Made by a program: the position numbers and the translations under genes. A model generated the notes under the pieces. It saw nothing but the letters and a program-made list of their open reading frames with translations, did no database searches and was not told the origin of the DNA. DNA of 64,000 bases from an uncultured Clostridia bacterium (GTDB taxonomy: Bacteria; Bacillota; Clostridia; UMGS1883), in assembly GCA_934454525.1 (NCBI GenBank), contig CAKSFM010000013.1, positions 1-64,000 on the forward strand. The letters run 5' to 3'. Shown in pieces: positions 1 to 9,557 of the stretch (positions are counted from its first letter, which is position 1; every line of letters starts with the position of its first letter).

Positions 1-2
1 AG

Positions 3-551
3 CAGCTGCGCGCGATGGACAGCGTGAAAGAATATCTCGACACACCGCTCGGGATAAAGAAAATTGACCCTGCAATGGAAACGGATTATCCATCAAAGGA
101 AGTAAACCTCACTATGTATAACAAGGGGTGCGGAGAGAACGGGAGTGTGTTCTGCCATGCGAATACATGGGCGATAATTGCGGAATGTATGCTCGGCAGG
201 GCGGACAGGGCATATAAATATTACCGTCAGCTGCTGCCGATGATTGCGCAGAAAACCGCCGGGGAGGAACGCTACCGTGCAGAGCCGTACGTGTACTGCT
301 CGAACATATTCGGACCTGAAAGCGACAAGTTCGGGCTTGCAAACGTAAGCTGGCTGACGGGAACAGCCGCATGGATGTATATCGCGGTAACACAATATAT
401 GCTTGGGATAAAACCAAAGTGGGACGGACTTGAAATAAGCCCGTGTCTGCCGCAGGAAATGCTGCCGGCGAAGGTAACGCGCGTGTTCCGCGGCAAAACC
501 TACGAAATTGAAATTACCGATAATTCAAAACGGTTTATTGAAACGATCTGA
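3..551 (+). CDS. GH94 glycoside phosphorylase, C-terminal fragment (5' end outside window)
   Basis: The reading frame is open from base 3, so the 5' end lies outside the window; the ATG at 15 is probably internal. The visible ~180 residues match the end of the (alpha/alpha)6-barrel and the C-terminal beta-jelly of GH94 phosphorylases (cellobiose or chitobiose phosphorylase type). Landmarks are GCGENGSVFCHANTW, an FGLANVSWLTGTAAWMY stretch, and the closing pattern GIKPKWDGLEISPCLP followed by a VFRGKTYEIEI strand. These enzymes split beta-glucosidic disaccharides with phosphate in the cytoplasm, saving ATP. The catalytic Asp lies upstream and is not visible, so substrate cannot be given. The gene converges on the leftward GH20/GH127 operon and they share a two-way terminator. 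Confidence 0.85.
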   Translation, partial: QLRAMDSVKEYLDTPLGIKKIDPAMETDYPSKEVNLTMYNKGCGENGSVFCHANTWAIIAECMLGRADRAYKYYRQLLPMIAQKTAGEERYRAEPYVYCSNIFGPESDKFGLANVSWLTGTAAWMYIAVTQYMLGIKPKWDGLEISPCLPQEMLPAKVTRVFRGKTYEIEITDNSKRFIETI

Positions 552-559
552 CGAAATAG

Positions 560-607
560 TAAAACGGATGCGTCAAAATGAAATTTCATTTTGACGCATC
601 CGTTTTA
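560..607. terminator. Bidirectional intrinsic terminator between GH94 and GH20-like genes
   Basis: Perfect inverted repeat with 24-bp arms, a T-rich stretch after it on the plus strand and an A-rich stretch before it, so it can end transcription in both directions. The inner stem carries CAAAATG pairing with CATTTTG, a core that recurs in three other terminators in this window (45859, 50703 and, degenerate, 57997). Confidence 0.85.
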
Positions 608-621
608 TTTTACAAATATAC

Positions 622-2280
622 TTAACACAATTTTTCTAAAAAGCTGCCGAAAATTTCTTCCCCGTTCCTGTGGTTTCTTATTTCCCAAAGCTTTGAAAAT
701 TCCTCCGAAAGCCTTGCGGCAGCTTCGCGCACATCGCTGCCGCTCAGATAATCGGCAAACAGAATCACCATGTCAGCATTTGCCGCGATTTCACGCAATG
801 AAAGCTCATCTGCTTTCGCCGTTTCGAGCCGTTTTTTCAGCTCGCGCATATAAAATGCAACATCGCGCATACTCTCGCTCATTGCTTCGTCCGGTTTTTC
901 TCCCGTGCGCGTCAGCGCTCCGATAAGCGTTGCATTGAAAACATTTTCCGATTCAAGGAACATATATTTTCCCATTTTAAACACAATATCCGAAACCGAA
1001 ACGCTGTTTGTTACCTTATAGATATATTTATCGGCATATGCTTTACAGTCCTTAAGCAATGCAGCTCTTTCCGCTGCCGCAATTTCATTGTTATGGCTGC
1101 CTGCACCCCATGCTGCCGCTCCGCCGAGCACCATCGGAAGATATGTGACCGACGGAAACTGCGGATGACCGCAGTCTCCCCATTCCGTCAGCAAAAAACC
1201 CTCCGCTCCGTAATATGCTCCGCTCTCTGCCGCCTTTGAAATATTTGCCGCATATACCTCGCTTCTCCCTGTGTAGCTTTGCCACATGGAGGTTCCCGGG
1301 CAGACATAGAACCTCAGATTGTTTTTCTTTATCGCTTCCAGATGGCGGTCAAACGGATGATCCGCCTCATACCCCCACTCCATAACTACTGCGTTCTTCG
1401 GAATCCTTGAAAGCTGCTCCTCATGCTTAAACACTATATCCGCCCAGAACATCGGAGTTTTTTTATACTTGTTTTTCACAAGGTCAGATATTTTAAGCAG
1501 ATAATCCGTGTAGACAGCACCTGTGCCGCGCTTTTCACATTCTTCCTTTGTTTTTCCGCTTCCAAGCTCCCACGGCTCGTCCATTCCTATGTTAAACAAA
1601 CCCGATGAGAATGACGGCAGCAAGTCGCCGTAGATTTTGTCCATCAACTCAACCGAACCGGGGTCGAGCGGATTCAGCGTTGTTATTTTCTCCGCATTTT
1701 CATCGATTGCCAGTCCTTTGAGCTTTTCATTTTTCAGCCATTTTTCCATATGCCCGAGGCTGTTCTGGTTAGGAACAAGCTCTATAAACCGCTCTGTGCA
1801 ATACCTGTCAAGCTCCGCTATATCTTCACTTGTGTAATGATCGCTTTCGACAATATCGGGAAAGCTTTTATATTCAAAAACTGGACTTTCCATATAAAGC
1901 TGAAGCTGATTGTATTTAAGGTCGGAAAGCATATCCGCAAGCTTTTTAAGCTCGGAAAGCTTCGGCAGTTTTCCGCGGCTTATGTCAAGCATATATCCGC
2001 GCGTTTTTATATCGGGGCAATCCTCGATTTCGCAGCACGGAACACTTCCGCCTTTTTCGCGGCAAAGCTGCGAAAGCGTTGTCATTGCGCGGAACTTTCC
2101 CTCTTCTGTTCCGAATGATATTTTAACGGCTGTTTCCGAAATATTAATTCTATAATGCTCTTCGCAAAGCGACGCGTCACTTATAAGCTCCGCTTTTCCG
2201 CGCGCACCTTCATAATCGCTGCATACCTTGCAAAAGCCGTCCGTGAAAACCGCTTTTTTTGGTTTCGGGATTATCACCAT
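622..2280 (-). CDS. GH20-like beta-hexosaminidase family enzyme, cytoplasmic
   Basis: 552 residues from the ATG at 2280, which has AAAGGA about ten bases upstream; a longer in-frame ATG at 2322 lacks a good SD. An N-terminal alpha/beta domain (about 1-85) is followed by a TIM barrel opening with KTRGYMLDISRGK, typical of GH20. The GH20 acid/base pair is visible as Asp234-Glu235 in NIGMDEPWELG; the substrate-assisted mechanism uses that Asp to orient an N-acetyl group. There is no signal peptide, so it acts inside the cell on imported oligosaccharides. It is the last gene of the leftward locus, 45 bp after the GH127 gene. The family also contains enzymes on non-acetylated sugars, so beta-N-acetylhexosaminidase activity is likely but not proven. 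Confidence 0.8.
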   Translation of the reverse strand: MVIIPKPKKAVFTDGFCKVCSDYEGARGKAELISDASLCEEHYRINISETAVKISFGTEEGKFRAMTTLSQLCREKGGSVPCCEIEDCPDIKTRGYMLDISRGKLPKLSELKKLADMLSDLKYNQLQLYMESPVFEYKSFPDIVESDHYTSEDIAELDRYCTERFIELVPNQNSLGHMEKWLKNEKLKGLAIDENAEKITTLNPLDPGSVELMDKIYGDLLPSFSSGLFNIGMDEPWELGSGKTKEECEKRGTGAVYTDYLLKISDLVKNKYKKTPMFWADIVFKHEEQLSRIPKNAVVMEWGYEADHPFDRHLEAIKKNNLRFYVCPGTSMWQSYTGRSEVYAANISKAAESGAYYGAEGFLLTEWGDCGHPQFPSVTYLPMVLGGAAAWGAGSHNNEIAAAERAALLKDCKAYADKYIYKVTNSVSVSDIVFKMGKYMFLESENVFNATLIGALTRTGEKPDEAMSESMRDVAFYMRELKKRLETAKADELSLREIAANADMVILFADYLSGSDVREAAARLSEEFSKLWEIRNHRNGEEIFGSFLEKLC

Positions 2281-2325
2281 AATATCTTTTCCTTTCAAAC
2301 ATATTGCGGATTTTATGCTCATTAA

Positions 2326-4299
2326 CTAAGCTTTTGCCCAATCAGTCAGCATCCAAACCGCCATTTTGCTGTCGTCATTAAGCGTTTTTCCTGCCGAAGC
2401 ATAATCCGTTACATGAAGAAACTCTCCGTTTTTGAGCGGCACACACATCTCAAGCATATTCACATACGGCGCAATTTTATTTTCAGCGATAACCGCGCCG
2501 ACATATCCGTCTGCTTCAACTCTTATGTCCACAGGCTTGTCAACACTGTAACCAAGTCTGTTTTCCTCGGCGAGCATCACAGGACCGCGGCGCAGGGCAA
2601 TATGATGCTTTGCCATAGAATCCTCCTCGTCATATGTCGGAACAACATAATTGAGCCCCCATATTACTTTATTCATGAGAATATCGTGACCGTACGGAAT
2701 CGGATAAATCGCTTCCGTGCGCATATCAAGCAGCAGCTCAATCACATCGCCGTTGTTCCAAGTTCTTTCAATGCCGATATATCCGCCGCAAACATTGGTG
2801 CTTTCCCCATTCACCGAAAGCTTTGTCGTTTTGCTCCATTCGGGATTCCGCATCATAATATTCATTCTCTCCGGATTCTCGAGCAAAAGCTTTATGCGCA
2901 CCTTTCCTGATACGGGATAATCTGTCTCAGTTTTAAATGTTATTTCTTTACCGGACGGAGTTTTTGAAGTTATATCGCCGTCTATGTAAAGATTAATCGC
3001 AAACCCGTCATCGGCAGTCAGCACACTGAATTTTGCCGCAAGTCCGAATCCGATAGCGCCTATGCAGGCACAGCATCCGTAATAGCTTCCGTCACTCATC
3101 ACCTTGAATCCTCCGATTCCGTTTCCGCGCGAGTCGGCTGTCAGCGGACTGTAGCTGTCAAACGGCATCGGCTCTCTGTATGAAACGGAATCCTCAAACT
3201 GCCCGAGACTGCCTATGGCTTTCTCCGTGTTCACCGATCCGAAAAAAGCATTGTACATTGATCTTTCAAACGCGTCGGCATAATGAGGCTTACCGGTTAT
3301 CAGTATGAGCTGATAGAAAAACTTCATCAGAGTTACTGTAACACATGTTTCCTGAGAAGCCACTCCCATTGACCTGTTTGCCTGGCGCACAGTGGAATGA
3401 TCAAACAGCTCATGTGTGCAGCCGCAGCTTCCGATTACAGTGAAATCACTTTCCAGGATTTTATCTGCAAAATTTATAACAGCCGTCTTATATTTTTCAA
3501 TGCCTGTAATTCTGTAATATTCAAGCAGCCCCTCAAAACAGGAAATCATTTCGTATGCCTTTGTAACCGGATACTGATACGGATACAGTTTGTTTTCATA
3601 CGCAAGATTGAAGATATTTTCGCAGTCTGCACCGCCGCATTCCACTATATACGATGCAAAATCCAAATATTCTTTTTTCCCTGTTATTGAATATAATCTG
3701 ACAATCGGCTCAAGTATTGAAGAGGAATTTAGTCCGCGCCAGTGATGCGTTGCCGAAGTTATCGGCAATTTTCCCTCTTCTTTTCTCCCAACCCTGGAAA
3801 TGATATAATCGGACTGTTCGCACATAGATTCGACAATTTTCCGGCAAAGCTCCTTATCGGTGCATATTTCGATGAAATACTGCATCCCGAGCAGCACATA
3901 CTTCCTGCCCCATATATCCCATGCGTCAAACTCATGATTTTTTGAATAGGTGCTTAATCTTCCCTTTTCCTCCCAAACTGACAGCATATCTGAAACGGTT
4001 TTTGTAAGCGACTGCATGAGCGCTTTATTGTGCGTCATTGAATACGTAAAGCATGCCCCGCGCATCATTTTCCCCCAGTATTCGCAGCGCCATCCGCTGT
4101 CCGAATCGGCGTCCTCTTCGCGGAACTGATTGACAAATCTGTTCCAAAGCTTATCATCCGTCAGCTGAAAACTTTCAATAAAGTCTGCAAGTCTTTTTAT
4201 ATATCCGTTCAAACGGTATATGTTACCGTAATCAACAAAAAATTTATCCGTTTTAAGCCGCGGATAATTTGCCGAATTTTCTTCATACAGTTGTCTCAT
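2326..4299 (-). CDS. GH127 family beta-L-arabinofuranosidase (DUF1680 type)
   Basis: 657 residues, full length for GH127 (HypBA1-like). The zinc-thiolate active site is recognisable: ETC at residues 317-319 and the Cys pair 409/410 in YYGCCACIGAIG, matching the Glu and three Cys ligands of HypBA1, where one Cys is the nucleophile. An (alpha/alpha)6 barrel (about 1-420) is followed by beta-sandwich domains. There is no signal peptide, so it is cytoplasmic, releasing L-arabinofuranose or related sugars from imported oligosaccharides. SD GGGAGG precedes the ATG. It lies between the Gfo/Idh/MocA gene and the GH20-like gene in one operon. The family also includes 3-C-carboxy-5-deoxy-L-xylose hydrolases, so the exact sugar is open. 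Confidence 0.88.
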   Translation of the reverse strand: MRQLYEENSANYPRLKTDKFFVDYGNIYRLNGYIKRLADFIESFQLTDDKLWNRFVNQFREEDADSDSGWRCEYWGKMMRGACFTYSMTHNKALMQSLTKTVSDMLSVWEEKGRLSTYSKNHEFDAWDIWGRKYVLLGMQYFIEICTDKELCRKIVESMCEQSDYIISRVGRKEEGKLPITSATHHWRGLNSSSILEPIVRLYSITGKKEYLDFASYIVECGGADCENIFNLAYENKLYPYQYPVTKAYEMISCFEGLLEYYRITGIEKYKTAVINFADKILESDFTVIGSCGCTHELFDHSTVRQANRSMGVASQETCVTVTLMKFFYQLILITGKPHYADAFERSMYNAFFGSVNTEKAIGSLGQFEDSVSYREPMPFDSYSPLTADSRGNGIGGFKVMSDGSYYGCCACIGAIGFGLAAKFSVLTADDGFAINLYIDGDITSKTPSGKEITFKTETDYPVSGKVRIKLLLENPERMNIMMRNPEWSKTTKLSVNGESTNVCGGYIGIERTWNNGDVIELLLDMRTEAIYPIPYGHDILMNKVIWGLNYVVPTYDEEDSMAKHHIALRRGPVMLAEENRLGYSVDKPVDIRVEADGYVGAVIAENKIAPYVNMLEMCVPLKNGEFLHVTDYASAGKTLNDDSKMAVWMLTDWAKA

Positions 4300-4366
4300 T
4301 TCGGTTTCCTTTCCTCCCGGTTATTGCAGTGGCGCATTGAAGTTCATCATGCGCCGCCGGATGATG

Positions 4367-5653
4367 TCATATAAGTCCGATTTCCTTTTTGTAGTCATCC
4401 ATATTGATTACCCTGTGCTCAAGCCTTGACTTTTCGGCAGCAAATGCAATCAGATGATTTTCGGTCGATATGCCGATTTCACTCAGCAGGTCACTCTTGC
4501 ACCCAACAGTCAGATATTCGTAAAGCGTGTTTACAATTCCGCGGTCGCCGCCGCCGTGACCGTCCGTTATTGAACCTGTCATCAGCTTATCACTTGTGCT
4601 TATCGTTTCGTGTTCGCGCGTTTTAAACGAAAAATATTCGATAAGGTTTCTGTCGCCGTCGCCTGTCAGTTCGCCCTCCGTACCCATAACACGGATAAAT
4701 CTGCCGTTATATGTGAATGCACACATATTAAACGATGCAACCGCGCTGTTCGCAAACTCCATATTCACAACCTGGTGATCGACAACATCGTTATCGCATT
4801 TGAACACGCACTTTCCGTACTGCGTTTCACGCAGCGCTCTCTCCACTCTTTCGTTCGAGGGGTTTTTATCCTTTGTTGCAGCCTCACGAAACCAGAGGTT
4901 TTTTTCATCCTCAAGATAAAGCTTTACGGAGTTATAATGACATGTTTCCGAATACGGACAGCCGTCAATGCAGCGCTCGGGAGCGCCCTCGGGAGCGTTT
5001 TCACGCTTGAAATATGAAAGCGCTCCGTAGGACTGAACGCTTGTGCAGGGACTGCCGATAAGCCATTGGATCATATCAACGTCATGACACGATTTTGCAA
5101 GTATCATCGGAGCGCTTTTCTCAGTGTTGCCCCAGTTGCCGCGAACAAAACTGTGACTTTGATGGATGTTTCCGACGCATTCCATATGGTGAATTGACAG
5201 CACCTTGCCAAGCATACCTTCATCAATCATTTGTTTTATTTTCCCGAAAAACGGAGTATAGCGAAGCACATGGCACACAAGCACTTTAACGCCCTTTTTC
5301 TTTGCTGCATTTGCTATCGCCACACATTCCTCCGCAGTGGGTGCCGCCGGTTTTTCAAGCAGCAGATTATATCCGAGATCAATTCCTTTCATCGCAGGTG
5401 CATAATGCATGCGATCCGTTGTTGCAATGATAACAACATCGGCAAATTTGGGGCGGCCGAGCAGCTGCTCCCAAGATTCAAAGCACATTTCGTCTTTAAT
5501 TCCGTGCTTATTTTTAATATAATCGCGTTCCTCCTTTACCGGCTCCGCAACGGCAATAACCTTGAAACAATCGTTTTCCGACATTATGTTTGTATAACCC
5601 TGGCCGCGGTTTCCGGCCCCGATCAGCGCAACAGTAAGAGTTTTTCTATCCAT
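4367..5653 (-). CDS. Gfo/Idh/MocA family NAD(P)-dependent oxidoreductase
   Basis: 428 residues. The N-terminal Rossmann fold begins with VALIGAGNRGQGY (GxGxxG), and the EKPAAPTAEE motif (EKP) sits after the fourth strand; the second half is the alpha/beta substrate domain. It carries a Cys-rich patch, CIDGCPYSETC near residue 230, seen in one subgroup of these enzymes and possibly a metal site. Members oxidise or epimerise sugars and sugar alcohols, and some hydrolyse glycosides by an NAD-dependent redox route. SD GGAGG is five bases before the ATG. It sits between the phosphoesterases and the GH127 gene, so a role in metabolising a released or modified sugar is inferred. Confidence 0.85.
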   Translation of the reverse strand: MDRKTLTVALIGAGNRGQGYTNIMSENDCFKVIAVAEPVKEERDYIKNKHGIKDEMCFESWEQLLGRPKFADVVIIATTDRMHYAPAMKGIDLGYNLLLEKPAAPTAEECVAIANAAKKKGVKVLVCHVLRYTPFFGKIKQMIDEGMLGKVLSIHHMECVGNIHQSHSFVRGNWGNTEKSAPMILAKSCHDVDMIQWLIGSPCTSVQSYGALSYFKRENAPEGAPERCIDGCPYSETCHYNSVKLYLEDEKNLWFREAATKDKNPSNERVERALRETQYGKCVFKCDNDVVDHQVVNMEFANSAVASFNMCAFTYNGRFIRVMGTEGELTGDGDRNLIEYFSFKTREHETISTSDKLMTGSITDGHGGGDRGIVNTLYEYLTVGCKSDLLSEIGISTENHLIAFAAEKSRLEHRVINMDDYKKEIGLI

Positions 5654-5675
5654 ATCAGTTCCTCCGATTTTACAG

Positions 5676-6611
5676 TTAAAAGTTTATAATCCTGTCCTTT
5701 CCGAATCCGAAGCGAAAAAGCCGCAGTTCCCTTTTTCGGGGTTTCAGCAGAACGGCGTCCCAGCAATCAGCCGTTTCATTCTCCGTGCTTCTTCCTCTTT
5801 TTCCGCGAATCACCTGTGAGTCCATAACGGAAAGGTTAATTCCGCCCAACGATATATCATCGTCAAGTCCGTAGCCGCCGCCGAACCATGCACCGATTTT
5901 AGCGCCGCGGCGCTGCGCCTGCTGAATAACTGCAAGCACAGGCTCGGTTGCACGCCCCTCATAAAAATAAGGGTCGCTGCCGCATGAATAGCGCGACTTG
6001 GGAATGTGATGCGAAAATAAAAGGACGGTTTTCCCCTCACAGCCGCGAAGCGCGCATTTCATGAGCCATGCCTGCTGACGCACATCAATTCTTTCATATT
6101 TTTCAAACAATTCAAGCTCTGAATTTATCTCCGTTTTATACGAACTGAGAAACAAAAGCCTGACATCAGTACCCCGAATATCCGCATAATAATACGGATT
6201 TTGTCTTTCTCTGACCGCATATTCATCAATAAAAGATGTGTTTTTATGCCACATCTCGTCTGTGACAATATTTACTGCAAGCTGCCCCGCAAAACGCTCA
6301 TCACGCCATCCGTCAGTTTCGCCGCGGCATACAAACAGTTTGCCCGATTTCACGGAGGAGCGCAGTTTTTTTAGCTCAGCTGTCAGCAAATGCGAAGATA
6401 TTCTTTCCGGATTATCGCCGTTAATAACATTTCCGAGGTGAACGGCAAAATCGAAATTAACCATATTGTCCACCGCTGCGATGTTTTCATATGTGCCGGC
6501 AGCTTCATCTGACAGATGCGTGTCGCACAGCATTGCAAAGCATATATCGCCGTCCTCGCGCACGGCATTAATATCGGCAGCCGTCTTATTTATTTCATAT
6601 TCAAAACACAT
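5676..6611 (-). CDS. Calcineurin-like metallophosphoesterase, paralogue B
   Basis: 311 residues from the ATG at 6611, chosen because CGGAGG lies seven bases upstream; a longer ORF runs into the neighbouring gene. Metallophosphoesterase signatures are present but weakened: MLCDTHLSD (DxH), VHLGNVIN where the usual GDxxN is GNxxN, and FSHHIP. The usual GNHD/E block is replaced by RGETDGW. The protein is about 35-40% similar by eye to the gene directly upstream (LCDTHL versus VADTHL, ENIAAVD versus DNIAAVD), so the pair is a tandem duplication in which this copy has lost metal ligands. No signal peptide. Substrate unknown. Confidence 0.72.
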   Translation of the reverse strand: MCFEYEINKTAADINAVREDGDICFAMLCDTHLSDEAAGTYENIAAVDNMVNFDFAVHLGNVINGDNPERISSHLLTAELKKLRSSVKSGKLFVCRGETDGWRDERFAGQLAVNIVTDEMWHKNTSFIDEYAVRERQNPYYYADIRGTDVRLLFLSSYKTEINSELELFEKYERIDVRQQAWLMKCALRGCEGKTVLLFSHHIPKSRYSCGSDPYFYEGRATEPVLAVIQQAQRRGAKIGAWFGGGYGLDDDISLGGINLSVMDSQVIRGKRGRSTENETADCWDAVLLKPRKRELRLFRFGFGKDRIINF

Positions 6612-6624
6612 GGCTGAACCTCCG

Positions 6625-7599
6625 TTAATAGGATATTTCGCGGTTTTTTCCGGCACCGAAGCGAACAAGGTGCAAAATGCGCGCATCTGTGTCAACTGCA
6701 ATACCGTCCCACAAATCCTCAGATTCGGTATTCAGTGTTCGCTGAGGATAATCTCCTCCCTCAGGCATATCCCAAAGCTGAGGTATATATGCCGTTTCAC
6801 TTGCGACAAGCACAAAATTTATACCGTTAACGTTTCCGATATAATCTCCGTGAAAATGCCCCGCAAACCACGCTGCAACGGAAAACCCGTTTTCACCGGC
6901 CTTGCTTTTGAGAATATTCATAAGGCGGTTTCCGTTCGGGCGCGGATTGTCCTTTTCAGGATTTTCAAAATCTTCGAACGGGGTATCGTGGGAAAAAACC
7001 AGAACGGTAAAACCCGGCTTCACATCAAGCGCTTCATTTTCAAACCAAGCTGCCTGAGCGTCGTCCGTTCCATATATTTTGCTGTATGGTGTTCCATCGT
7101 AAAATCCCGTGTAATAAAATGTGCAGAGAACTATCATTCTGATTTTATAATCCGGAAAGTCAACAAAATAATACGGTTTCGGCGGTTTGCGGCATTGATT
7201 TTTGTATTGATCCGTAAATGCGATTAGCTCCGACCAATCCTCATCCACAGCCATGTTCGGAGAATATTCCGATGAAAAATCAGTGTATCCGTCATGGTTT
7301 CCCTGAACGGGGAGAAAAGGTTTCCGATGAATACAATTGCAAAAAAGGCTCATCTGATCATGCATAACCGCCATTGTATATCTTCTCGAAAGATTCCCGT
7401 TCAGGAAATCTCCGAGATGAACAAGGCACTCAAAATTAACACGTTCATCCACTGCCGCAATATTGTCGGCTGTGGTCATAACAGAATTGTCGAGATGCGT
7501 GTCGGCAACGGCAGCAAATTTGAATCCCGGCAAGCCGCACAGCTCCTCCGCAGCTTTTTCAACGCATTTTTGATAATATTCTTTAACAAGAAGTTCCAT
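6625..7599 (-). CDS. Calcineurin-like metallophosphoesterase, paralogue A
   Basis: 324 residues from the ATG at 7599, six bases after GGAGG; a TTG two codons earlier is less likely. All core motifs are present: AAVADTHLD (DxH), VHLGDFLN (GDxxN), QGNHDGY (GNHD), FSHDTP and AGHFHGD (GHxH). A di-metal centre is expected. It is cytoplasmic, with no signal peptide. It lies between the sugar-permease genes and paralogue B with 13-16 bp gaps, so it is co-transcribed with the importer. Phosphoesterases in such loci could remove phosphate from imported sugars or cyclic phosphodiesters; the substrate is not evident. Confidence 0.8.
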   Translation of the reverse strand: MELLVKEYYQKCVEKAAEELCGLPGFKFAAVADTHLDNSVMTTADNIAAVDERVNFECLVHLGDFLNGNLSRRYTMAVMHDQMSLFCNCIHRKPFLPVQGNHDGYTDFSSEYSPNMAVDEDWSELIAFTDQYKNQCRKPPKPYYFVDFPDYKIRMIVLCTFYYTGFYDGTPYSKIYGTDDAQAAWFENEALDVKPGFTVLVFSHDTPFEDFENPEKDNPRPNGNRLMNILKSKAGENGFSVAAWFAGHFHGDYIGNVNGINFVLVASETAYIPQLWDMPEGGDYPQRTLNTESEDLWDGIAVDTDARILHLVRFGAGKNREISY

Positions 7600-7615
7600 T
7601 TTCAACCTCCGTCAA

Positions 7616-8494
7616 TCAGCCTTTAACCGAGCCGACCGTAAGACCTTTCACAAAATACTTCTGGAAAAACGGGAAAATCAGAAGCGCCGGTCCGGCAACA
7701 ACAACAGCCATTGCCATCTGAACAGTCTCGGAGGGAATATCGCTTTTTTCCATCATATTAGCCATCTGCGGATTCTGTTTAAGCATGTTGATATTTTCCA
7801 TAATGCTCTGCAAAAGATATTGCAGGCTGTAAAGCTCCTGACGGGTGATATAAATAAGCGCCGTATACCAGTTATTCCACTGACCGAGGAACATAAACAA
7901 AGCCACTGTTGCCAAAACGGGTTTTGAAAGCGGCAGAATCATTCCGAAAAATATTTTATATTCGGACGCTCCGTCAATCGTTGACGATTCGATGATTTCT
8001 CCCGGAATACCGCTGAAAAACGTTCGCATCATAAATGTATACCACGGACTGATAAGAGCCGGAAGAATATAAACCCACATTGTATTGTTAAGATGCAGCA
8101 TACTTGAAATGATGATATATGTCGGCACAAGTCCGCCGGAAAAAAGCATTGTGAAATAAAGATAAAAGTTTATTGCTCCTCTTCCGCGCAAACTCTTCCT
8201 TGAAAGCGGATATGCAATCATAGCCATAAACAGCACACCGAGCACCATTGTTGCCGCCGAGAATACAAACGTTACCCAATAAGCGCGAAGCACCTGCCCG
8301 GGATTTTCGAAAACAACTTTATACGCCGAAAAATCGACAGGGCGCGGAAGCATCTGATAACCTTCCTTTGCAAGCTGCGACGCGCTTGAAAGCGATGCGC
8401 TTACAATAAGCCAGAACGGAAAAATTATCAAAGCGCAGATAACCGTGAAAATGAGACAGAGAACTATCTGATATGTTCTTTCTTTTTTATTCAT
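7616..8494 (-). CDS. Carbohydrate ABC transporter permease, LplC/YtcP type
   Basis: 292 residues with six hydrophobic segments. The first is residues 12-32 (LIFTVICALIIFPFWLIVSA), and the EAA loop that docks on the ATPase is visible as DGASEYKIFFGMILPLSKP. The C-terminus (FFQKYFVKGLTVGSVKG) is characteristic of the YtcP/LplC subfamily that imports complex oligosaccharides such as rhamnogalacturonan or yeast mannan fragments. SD AGGAG precedes the ATG. The order binding protein, LplB, LplC is standard. No ATPase gene is in the operon; such systems usually borrow a shared MsmK-type ATPase. Confidence 0.92.
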   Translation of the reverse strand: MNKKERTYQIVLCLIFTVICALIIFPFWLIVSASLSSASQLAKEGYQMLPRPVDFSAYKVVFENPGQVLRAYWVTFVFSAATMVLGVLFMAMIAYPLSRKSLRGRGAINFYLYFTMLFSGGLVPTYIIISSMLHLNNTMWVYILPALISPWYTFMMRTFFSGIPGEIIESSTIDGASEYKIFFGMILPLSKPVLATVALFMFLGQWNNWYTALIYITRQELYSLQYLLQSIMENINMLKQNPQMANMMEKSDIPSETVQMAMAVVVAGPALLIFPFFQKYFVKGLTVGSVKG

Positions 8495-8509
8495 AATATT
8501 TCTCCTCTC

Positions 8510-9475
8510 CTAAAACAATGCAAGATCCGCGTCAATCTTCTTTGCCGCATGATTTGTTATGATAACCAGAATCATTCCGACAACGGACTGCAAAAGTCCG
8601 ACTGCCGTTGTAAGACCGTAGGAATTTGCGGTTGTGTTTTCGCGGAAGGTGCGGAAAATATATGTATCGATAACGTTGGTCGTCTGATAAAGGTTGCCGT
8701 TTGCGCCGTCCTGAGTTACAGTGTAGAACAAGCCGAAATCCGCTCTGAATATATTTCCTATTTTAAGAATCGTAAGCATTGTGATAAGCGGAACAAGGCT
8801 CGGGATAACAATATGCAGTGTCCGCTTAAAGCGGTTTGCTCCGTCCACCTCGGCAGCTTCAAAAAGAGAGGTGTCAATGCCCATAAGAGCCGCATAGTAA
8901 ACGACTGAATCCATGCCGACATTTTTCCATACGCTTGTTATCGTAAGTATAACCGGCCACGCCGCAGGCTTTGAATACCAATCGATTTTAGCCATTCCGA
9001 ACCCCTCAAGAACCTGACCGAGATAGCCGTAGCTCGGGTTGAGAATTGCGTATACCATATATGCAACAATAACCCATGACATGAAGTTAGGTGTTATCAG
9101 AAGAGTTTGAAAGGTTTTTGTCGCATTTCTGCTTTTCAGCTCAAAAAGCAATATTGCAACCAAAACCGATGCGATAACCCCCGTCACAATGAATAAAACA
9201 TTGTTAAAGAGAGTGTTTCTTACAAGCTGCGCAAAAACAGATGACTTGAAGAAAAACTCAAAATTTTTAAAGCCGACCCATTTACTTCCCAGTATACCAA
9301 GATTGAATTTGTAATTTTTAAATGCGATGATTACTCCGCCCATGGGAAGATAGCAAAATATAAATACAAGCAAAATCGGAATCACACACAGGGAATACAG
9401 CTGCCAATCGCTTGATGTGAGTCTGATGCGCTTTTTCTTTTTATTTATAGCAGAATCTTTTTGTATTGCGCTCAT
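8510..9475 (-). CDS. Carbohydrate ABC transporter permease, LplB/YteP type
   Basis: 321 residues. A basic cytoplasmic N-terminus is followed by a membrane segment at about 28-48 (LYSLCVIPILLVFIFCYLPM) and further segments. The EAA motif is VDGANRFKRTLHIVIPSLVP. The ending NHAAKKIDADLALF is typical of the LplB/YteP group. It forms the import channel together with the following permease. SD GGAGG is at the right distance. It is separated from the upstream binding-protein gene by about 80 bp containing a GC-rich stem-loop, which may lower permease expression relative to the binding protein. Confidence 0.92.
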   Translation of the reverse strand: MSAIQKDSAINKKKKRIRLTSSDWQLYSLCVIPILLVFIFCYLPMGGVIIAFKNYKFNLGILGSKWVGFKNFEFFFKSSVFAQLVRNTLFNNVLFIVTGVIASVLVAILLFELKSRNATKTFQTLLITPNFMSWVIVAYMVYAILNPSYGYLGQVLEGFGMAKIDWYSKPAAWPVILTITSVWKNVGMDSVVYYAALMGIDTSLFEAAEVDGANRFKRTLHIVIPSLVPLITMLTILKIGNIFRADFGLFYTVTQDGANGNLYQTTNVIDTYIFRTFRENTTANSYGLTTAVGLLQSVVGMILVIITNHAAKKIDADLALF

Positions 9476-9489
9476 TATAATTCCTCCGT

Positions 9490-9546
9490 TTTTTTATTGC
9501 CGCCGGATTTTCAAAACGGCGGCGGCAGCAAAGCCGCAGCCGCCGC
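9490..9546 (-). promoter_or_regulatory. GC-rich intercistronic stem-loop between binding protein and permeases
   Basis: GCGGCGGC (9519-9526) pairs with GCCGCCGC (9539-9546) around a 12-base loop, and part of the same sequence can also pair with CCGCCGG nearer the permease gene. No T-run follows on the transcribed strand, so it is more likely an mRNA-stability or partial-attenuation element than a full terminator. Confidence 0.45.
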
Positions 9547-9557
9547 ATTGCGCACAT

